From positions 219,290 through 283,289 of the forward strand of contig WBMV01001238.1 of the NCBI GenBank assembly GCA_013396655.1: a stretch of 64,000 nucleotides of DNA. The letters are read 5' to 3'. Positions 62,806 through 64,000 of this stretch are shown piece by piece; the stretch's first letter is position 1, and every line of letters begins with the position of its first letter. The translations under genes were made by a program, and so were the position numbers. This stretch comes from Campylorhamphus procurvoides (taxonomy: Eukaryota > Chordata > Aves > Passeriformes > Dendrocolaptidae). The notes beneath the pieces were generated by a model that did not search any database, was not told the DNA's origin, and saw only the letters and a program-made list of their open reading frames with translations.

Positions 62806-63453
62806 ACATCCAGGGCCCGGATGTTGAGGGACCTGGGCGCGGCCATCTTGGCCCGGATGTTGACAACCCAGGGCCAGATGTAGGGGGCCCTGGGTGCCGC
62901 CGTCTTGGGCCAGCCCTCCTGGGTAGTCGAGGGCGTGGCTTCCTCCTTCATGATGTAATGCGGAGGGAGAGGAGCCGGAGGACTGGAAAAGATGGGGCAG
63001 CCATTTTGCCCTTGAAGGGCAGCTGAAGGGGAACAGGAGGCTAAGCCACCATTTTGCGAAACAGGTCCAACAGCGTCTTGTAAAGGAGACCTGGCATCTG
63101 TATCGCGCATAGATGACACAGCCAGAACTACGTTAATGTCCAAAACTGTTTGGGAATTAGATGAAATCGCAGCGGCACCTTGTAGTTTATCATTTTCTTG
63201 TTTAAGCAGATTATAGATGATTATAGTCTACGCCGTGAAGGCTTTGGATGCCTCAGTATCACTGTGATGTTCAGCAGCATCCCAGAGAACAAATGCTAAA
63301 TTATCCCACAACTCATAAGTGAGGGGGACTTGGATTTGATACTGTCTTTTTGCTATGCAATGACTTCTTCTCTACTGGGTGTGATTGGAATTTAAGGAAA
63401 TATTTCAAACGTCTGTAGGTCTTTAATGACGCTTTGGACTGAAAGCAGCCCAT
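62790..63453 (-). pseudogene. gag: ERV gag, matrix and proline-rich region, broken and 3'-deleted
   Basis: The start codon is taken at 63451-63453, 294 bases beyond the primer-binding site. The product starts MGCFQSKAS, an N-myristoylation-type start usual for betaretroviral matrix. This frame ends at a TGA at 63313-63315. The matrix-like sequence continues in another frame (with LTYELWDNLAFVLWDAA), which carries a TAG at 63228-63230. Beyond it a proline/alanine-rich segment with an AKMAAP motif (frame 62772-63143) resembles the linker between matrix and capsid in avian ERVs. Capsid and nucleocapsid are absent because the sequence jumps directly to integrase. Interruptions: one frameshift, one nonsense codon and the large deletion. 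Confidence 0.78.
62810..62912 (-). repeat. Imperfect tandem duplication in gag, next to the deletion junction
   Basis: On the plus strand GCCCGGATGTTGA occurs twice, near 62815 and 62853. It is followed each time by related CCTGGG and GCCATCTTGG / GCCGTCTTGG blocks, with a third, more diverged copy. The translated repeats give NIRA-type units. The array abuts the point where gag jumps to integrase. Confidence 0.65.
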
Positions 63454-63747
63454 CTTCCAGAATCAAAGAATAAACTGGGGAAAACTAATGGTTCCTGGGG
63501 CGAGCCTGGGGAGGTAAGGAAAAGGATTTTCTCCCCAGCAGCTCACCTCTGGTCCAGCCTTTGGTGCTGAGGTGACTCTTGATCCAACAATCCTTGCCAA
63601 TGGCTCACAATCAGGGAAGCCATCTCTTAAAGTTCTGCTGGGGGCATTGCCAGAGCCACAGACCCTCCTCCAGGGCCCTGGGGTAGCTTGTGGCTATTCC
63701 TGTAGGATGCAGGCGGTCACCCAGATGCTGGTCTGTTCCTGCCTAGT
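63454..63747 (-). other. ERV 5' leader
   Basis: The 294 bases between primer-binding site and gag start. They contain a donor-like AGAGGTGAGC and no long open frame. In intact relatives this region carries packaging signals and the major splice donor; which parts persist cannot be told by eye. Confidence 0.65.
63541..63550 (-). promoter_or_regulatory. Candidate ERV major splice donor
   Basis: AGAGGTGAGC on the minus strand, a near-consensus 5' splice site in the leader between primer-binding site and gag. This is where retroviruses place the donor for spliced env mRNA. Confidence 0.45.
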
Positions 63748-63765
63748 GTCCCTGTTCACGTGCCA
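63748..63765 (-). other. ERV primer-binding site, tRNA-Lys type
   Basis: The minus strand reads TGGCACGTGAACAGGGAC, matching the complement of the 3' end of tRNA-Lys3 at 15 of 18 positions. It starts two bases after the LTR's terminal CA, the standard place. It would prime minus-strand DNA synthesis in an intact element. Confidence 0.88.
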
Positions 63766-63767
63766 TT

Positions 63768-64000
63768 TGTCATGATCCGTGGAAGGAAAGAGAAAGGCAC
63801 ACTTCAGAGAGGGTGAACATGAAGTGGCATTTACTGAGGGGAGGAGCGGGCTTATACAGGAATCTGACAGAAGGTTCTGGAACTAGGGAGGAACCAGAGT
63901 GGAGCATAACTGTGGAGGAGTGGAAGGAACTGGAAGGTGACCAAACAAGGAAAAACAGGGGAGGGTACCGCCATACAAGGATTAGCCAAATAAGGACATG
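63768..64000 (-). repeat. ERV 5' LTR, partial (cut by window edge)
   Basis: At least 233 bases on the minus strand, ending in CA at 63768, two bases from the primer-binding site. It contains a TATA box at 63851-63858, an AGTAAA polyadenylation-like signal at 63830-63835, and a U5-like pyrimidine-rich end. The U3 start lies beyond the window. No matching second LTR occurs in the window. Confidence 0.85.
63851..63858 (-). promoter_or_regulatory. LTR TATA box
   Basis: TGTATAAG on the minus strand, about 85 bases from the LTR's 3' end. The spacing to the AGTAAA signal (about 20 bases) and to the LTR end fits a compact R-U5. Confidence 0.6.

Larger units (their letters stand above)
61620..64000 (-). 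mobile_element. Endogenous retrovirus remnant (beta/ERVK-like), internally deleted and 3'-truncated
   Basis: A proviral copy on the minus strand, running from the window's right edge leftward. The order is partial 5' LTR (64000-63768), tRNA-Lys-type primer-binding site, leader, gag start, deletion, integrase C-terminal half, and env N-terminal part. Protease, reverse transcriptase, RNase H, most of gag, the envelope transmembrane subunit and the 3' LTR are absent. The lysine PBS and gag style fit avian ERVK/betaretrovirus-like families. The envelope start resembles that of avian alpharetro-like surface proteins, a combination known in bird ERVs. Every reading frame carries at least one frameshift or stop, so it is a fossil. 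Confidence 0.9.

Noticed and set aside
62772..63143. Independent 123-residue host protein
   Set aside because: It lies between the ERV leader/matrix start and integrase in the same orientation and has the gag linker style, so it belongs to gag.

Overview
This window looks like avian nuclear DNA, mostly intronic or intergenic. It is moderately AT-rich and CpG-poor, and its recognisable repeats are bird repeats. There are four CR1 LINE pieces and one SINE with a tRNA-Ile-like head joined to a CR1-like tail. That SINE architecture is the one described as TguSINE1 in zebra finch and other songbirds, so I lean to a passerine; the species cannot be named from what I see. No bacterial-type genes, operons, CRISPR arrays, rRNA or intact tRNA genes are visible.

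Layout. 1-6.46 kb: unique sequence with nothing firm. 6.46-7.86 kb: the tRNA-Ile/CR1 SINE, then a roughly 1.1 kb 3' fragment of a CR1 LINE, both on the minus strand. 7.9-61.4 kb: mainly unique sequence with short CR1 tails at about 10.3 kb (+) and 12.7 kb (-), a longer CR1 3' end at 18.95-19.36 kb (+), a (TG)n microsatellite at 33.2 kb, and a 400-base pyrimidine-rich tract at 45.4-45.8 kb. 61.6-64.0 kb: a broken endogenous retrovirus on the minus strand. Reading from the right edge it has a partial 5' LTR, a tRNA-Lys-type primer-binding site, a leader, the start of gag, a large internal deletion, the C-terminal half of integrase, and the first part of env. Env then runs out into host sequence, with no transmembrane subunit and no 3' LTR.

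Host genes. No gene can be named. Several short CpG-enriched segments with open frames and plausible splice sites stand out, mainly on the minus strand: 60.2-60.4, 48.26-48.48, 40.28-40.44, 37.44-37.51, 33.63-33.75, 27.1 and 15.98-16.31 kb. Three of them (48.3, 40.4 and 37.5 kb) can be joined in phase, ending at a stop, which would fit the 3' end of an unidentified minus-strand gene with long introns. This is a hypothesis: pseudo-exons of this quality are common in 64 kb, and most predicted ORFs here are no longer than expected by chance.

The most secure results are the retroviral remnant, the SINE and the CR1 pieces. I did not find a convincing new biological system. The items most worth a second look are the candidate minus-strand exon chain and the deletion structure of the retroviral copy.
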